Assembly (NCBI GenBank): GCA_027031185.1
Contig: JALVEF010000467.1
Span: 1-7,408, forward strand
DNA length: 7,408 bases
Source of the DNA: Saprospiraceae bacterium
GTDB lineage: Bacteria; Bacteroidota; Bacteroidia; Chitinophagales; Saprospiraceae
Direction of reading: 5' to 3'
Shown here: positions 5,802 through 7,408 of the stretch, piece by piece
Numbering within the stretch: the first letter of the stretch is position 1
How the letters are laid out: each line of letters opens with the position of its first letter
Notes under the pieces: model-generated
The model's input: only the letters and a program-made list of their open reading frames with translations
Database searches by the model: none
Told to the model about the DNA's origin: nothing
Made by a program: the position numbers and the translations under genes

Positions 5802-5817
5802 AAGCTCCGTAGGAGCT
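5802..5817 (+). repeat. AGCTCCGTAGGAGC palindrome, copy 2
   Basis: AGCTCC-GTA-GGAGCT, a perfect 6-bp stem with a GTA loop (stem bases 5803-5817). It is followed by TGTACCTTTGTAATAG. It is in opposite orientation to copy 1 and the same orientation as copy 3. Similar GCTCCGTAGGAGC strings are, to my recollection, dispersed in many Bacteroidota genomes. Confidence 0.8.
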
Positions 5818-5853
5818 GTACCTTTGTAATAGTGTCTGCTTCCCAATAATTTA

Positions 5854-5867
5854 GCTCCGTCAGGAGC
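5854..5867 (+). repeat. AGCTCCGTCAGGAGC palindrome, copy 3
   Basis: GCTCC-GTCA-GGAGC, a 5-bp stem. It is the same element as copy 2 with one inserted C in the loop, preceded by TTA and followed by GACAC. The 37-nt spacing after copy 2 suggests a paired REP-type arrangement. Confidence 0.75.
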
Positions 5868-5881
5868 GACACGATTGCTCA

Positions 5882-5902
5882 TTCCAATTAGCGCGGTTGG
5901 AA
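5882..5902 (+). repeat. Small TTCCAA/TTGGAA hairpin
   Basis: TTCCAA (5882-5887) can pair with TTGGAA (5897-5902) around a 9-nt loop. It sits immediately before the stronger hairpin at 5909-5932. Weak on its own and possibly chance. Confidence 0.4.
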
Positions 5903-5908
5903 GGAATA

Positions 5909-5932
5909 TTTTGCCGGCGGGCGCCGGCAAAA
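5909..5932 (+). repeat. Strong GC-rich hairpin, 10-bp perfect stem
   Basis: TTTTGCCGGC pairs fully with GCCGGCAAAA around a GGGC loop. This is the most stable single hairpin of the intergenic island. The right flank AAAAGG gives TTTT on the minus strand only as part of the stem, so it is a poor intrinsic terminator in either direction. A REP-type palindrome is more likely. Confidence 0.8.
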
Positions 5933-5988
5933 GGCTAATCGGTACTTCCTGGTAACTGTTTAGATCCCAAATCTCAAACCGTTTTGGA

Positions 5989-6025
5989 AACCTTATAGGT
6001 TAGATGGCTGGTGAAGTTCTAACCT
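5989..6025 (+). repeat. Two mutually exclusive hairpins sharing AGGTT
   Basis: AACCT (5989-5993) pairs with AGGTT (5997-6001) over a 3-nt loop. Alternatively AGGTTAG (5997-6003) pairs with CTAACCT (6019-6025) over a 15-nt loop. The shared AGGTT can be in only one of them. The set lies upstream of the predicted promoter at 6107-6137, so it is probably not part of the downstream gene's leader. Confidence 0.55.
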
Positions 6026-6026
6026 C

Positions 6027-6042
6027 GCGGCGGTCACGCCGC
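6027..6042 (+). repeat. GCGGCG-GTCA-CGCCGC hairpin
   Basis: A perfect 6-bp all-GC stem with a GTCA loop, one base after the AGGTTAG/CTAACCT hairpin. The loop is the same as in copy 3 of the AGCTCC family. The following AAACTTTTCTC is not a proper terminator tail. Confidence 0.7.
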
Positions 6043-6106
6043 AAACTTTTCTCTATTTGACAGGTAAGCGAACGAGACGGGCCGAGATGCCGGAGGAAGC
6101 TCAACC

Positions 6107-6137
6107 TTTGCGGTATTATAGCGTTTGACTAACTTTG
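6107..6137 (+). promoter_or_regulatory. Bacteroidota-type promoter for the BatA-domain gene
   Basis: TTTG at 6107-6110 and TAACTTTG at 6130-6137 match both halves of the Bacteroidota sigma consensus (TTTG ... TAnnTTTG) exactly, with a 19-nt spacer inside the usual range. Transcription would start near 6143, leaving a leader of about 55-60 nt before the ATG at 6200. Confidence 0.75.
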
Positions 6138-6199
6138 GGCGCCCGTGCGCTGATTCGGGTGGGATTTGTAGCTAAACAGTTGCGCGAAAAAGAAGACAG

Positions 6200-7408
6200 A
6201 TGCATTTTATGTTTCCGGGATTACTGTGGGCACTGTTGGCCGTAGCCATTCCGGTGATTATACATTTATTTTATTTCCGGCGATTCAAGCGGGTGCCGTT
6301 TAGCAATGTGCGGTTTTTGCGTGAGGTGAAAGAGGAGACGAGTACGCGATCGCGACTTCGCAATTTGCTGGTTTTATTCCTGCGTATGTTGGCGGTGGCC
6401 GGCCTGGTCTTTGCCTTTGCTTGGCCATTTATCCCGTATGGGAAGCGCGCGACCGCGCTTCCCAAGGTGGTCAGTGTGTTTGTGGATAATAGCTTTAGTA
6501 TGAGTGCGCTGGACAAGGATGTGCCCTTGATTGAGAAAGCCAAAGAAAAGGCAAAAAGTGTGGTGACGGCGTACGGAGATGCGTCCTTGTTTCAGGTGCT
6601 GACGCATGACTTTGAGGGCCGGCACCAAAGGTTGGTAGGCAAGGATGAGGCCTTGACCCTGATAGATGAGATCCAACAGACGCCGGTGGTGCACCGGTTG
6701 TCGCAGGTCATCAAGCGCCAGCAGTCTGCTTTGCGTTCTGTGGAGAATGGTCGTGGTGCACTCTATCTCATCTCCGACTTTCAGAAGAGCATCACGGATA
6801 CGAGCCGGGTGGCAGTGGATACGGCCTGGCAGGTCAATCTGGTGCGCTTACAGGCGGTACGACAAGCCAATGTGGGTATTGATTCTTGTTGGTTGGGTAC
6901 TCCGGTGCCGATATTGCATCAGCCCAACCGGCTGATGGTGCGTATTCGCAACTATAACCAGGAACAAGTGGATGAGGTCAAGTTGGCCTTGCGCCTGGAT
7001 GAGCGGCTTGTTCCGCAAGGGGCGGTATCGGTGCCTGCGGGGGGGACATACGTGGATACGCTGCAGTTTGTGGTGGATCGGCCGGGTTGGCACAAAATGG
7101 TGGTGACGATTAGTGATTATCCGGTGCGTTTTGACGATGCCTACCAGATGGCGTTTGAGGTGGCTACGCGCCTGCCGGTTTTGACAATCTTCGAGTCTCA
7201 GCCGGACAAGTACCTCCGTGCGGCGCTCCAAGGGATGGAGTATCTGGCGCCCACATTTTTGCCGGCACGCAAGCTGGACTATGCCTCGCTGGGCAGGTAC
7301 CGGCTGGTCATTTTGCAGGATCTTCGTCTGATATCATCCGGTCTGGCCTCCACGCTTAAAGACTATGTGGCGGGTGGAGGAAACTTGCTGATCTTCCCGC
7401 GTGCGGAT
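6200..7408 (+). CDS. BatA-domain / von Willebrand factor A membrane protein (3' end beyond window)
   Basis: The frame is open from ATG 6200 to the right edge (403 codons, no stop). The N-terminus MHFMFPGLLWALLAVAIPVI with IHLFYFRRFKRVPFSNVRFL is the BatA (aerotolerance regulator) N-terminal domain. It has two membrane spans (about 5-24 and 56-76) joined by a basic loop with the KEETSTRSRLRN motif. A von Willebrand factor A-like domain follows from about residue 88, with the metal-binding DxSxS set as Asp96, Ser98, Ser100 (VFVDNSFSM) and the ISDFQ segment (191-195). Later parts (about 220-325) look like a beta-rich region, and GGGNLLIFP (392-400) starts a class I glutamine-amidotransferase-like fold often found in these proteins. 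ATG 6200 aligns with the family start better than ATG 6209. It probably acts at the inner membrane facing the periplasm; its exact role is unsettled. Codons are strongly G-ending, unlike eno. Confidence 0.9.
   Translation, partial: MHFMFPGLLWALLAVAIPVIIHLFYFRRFKRVPFSNVRFLREVKEETSTRSRLRNLLVLFLRMLAVAGLVFAFAWPFIPYGKRATALPKVVSVFVDNSFSMSALDKDVPLIEKAKEKAKSVVTAYGDASLFQVLTHDFEGRHQRLVGKDEALTLIDEIQQTPVVHRLSQVIKRQQSALRSVENGRGALYLISDFQKSITDTSRVAVDTAWQVNLVRLQAVRQANVGIDSCWLGTPVPILHQPNRLMVRIRNYNQEQVDEVKLALRLDERLVPQGAVSVPAGGTYVDTLQFVVDRPGWHKMVVTISDYPVRFDDAYQMAFEVATRLPVLTIFESQPDKYLRAALQGMEYLAPTFLPARKLDYASLGRYRLVILQDLRLISSGLASTLKDYVAGGGNLLIFPRAD

Larger units (their letters stand above)
5165..6199. other. Gene-free repeat island between two divergent genes
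   Basis: About 1 kb without a credible gene, between the start of the DUF3667-like gene (minus) and the start of the BatA-type gene (plus). In order it holds a G-rich stretch (5201-5254), an AGCTCC-type palindrome (5278-5292), a TAAA-loop palindrome (5387-5400), two hexamer-palindrome-pentamer modules (5419-5517 and 5552-5702), a T-rich tract (5704-5715), a small CTAAAC/GTTTAG hairpin (5781-5800), two more AGCTCC-type palindromes (5802-5867), several strong hairpins (5882-6042), and a promoter (6107-6137). Open frames across it translate repeats and lack any domain. The variety of palindromes resembles dispersed REP-like elements of Bacteroidota genomes, but this needs genome-wide comparison. 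Confidence 0.85.

Noticed and set aside
6271..7231. Minus-strand open frames opposite the BatA-type gene
   Set aside because: The plus-strand frame is open over the whole 6200-7408 interval with BatA and vWA motifs. The minus-strand frames are shadows.

Overview
The window looks like chromosomal DNA of a Bacteroidota bacterium, possibly from the Saprospiria/Lewinella side of the phylum. The phylum call rests on several things: a BatA-type aerotolerance protein with its typical N-terminus, a DUF3667-type zinc-ribbon membrane protein, a helix-hairpin-helix tail of the kind fused to ribosomal proteins in this phylum, promoter elements of the Bacteroidota form (TTTG / TAnnTTTG), and starts without Shine-Dalgarno sequences. 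The class-level guess is inference only.

Layout. Positions 1-212 hold the 3' end of a gene, probably a ribosomal protein (L17 favoured) with a C-terminal extension, closed by a strong intrinsic terminator at 234-267. A plus-strand housekeeping block follows: eno (329-1615), a short DivIC/FtsB cell-division protein (1679-1987) and sucD (1997-2878). The last two are 9 nt apart and look co-transcribed. Next comes a secreted papain-fold (C1) peptidase (2935-4116). It is convergent with a minus-strand DUF3667-like membrane protein (4142-5164). After a gene-free stretch of about 1 kb, a BatA-domain/vWA gene starts at 6200 and runs off the right edge. It has an excellent promoter match at 6107-6137.

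The most unusual part is the gene-free region 5165-6199, which is packed with structured repeats. Two copies of a compound module lie exactly 150 bp apart. Each consists of GTTCCC hexamer(s), then a perfect 8-bp palindrome with a TAAA loop, then a pentanucleotide array of RCAAN-type units (15 and 22 units). The arrays are clustered by unit variant. Around them are three copies of an AGCTCCGTAGGAGC-type palindrome (one inverted relative to the others), a shorter TAAA-loop palindrome, a perfect 10-bp GC-rich hairpin, and a set of overlapping hairpins. I see no protein-coding gene there. The open frames across the arrays are artefacts of a period that is not a multiple of three. The region resembles a REP/BIME-like or minisatellite-type repeat island. 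Its function is unknown.

Functionally, eno serves glycolysis and sucD the TCA cycle. The DivIC-like protein belongs to the divisome. The C1 peptidase, the DUF3667 protein and the BatA-domain protein are envelope or exported proteins without an obvious shared pathway. I see no mobile-element transposase, CRISPR array or RNA gene, and no gene set that forms a new multi-gene system. The candidate for something undescribed is the repeat island.
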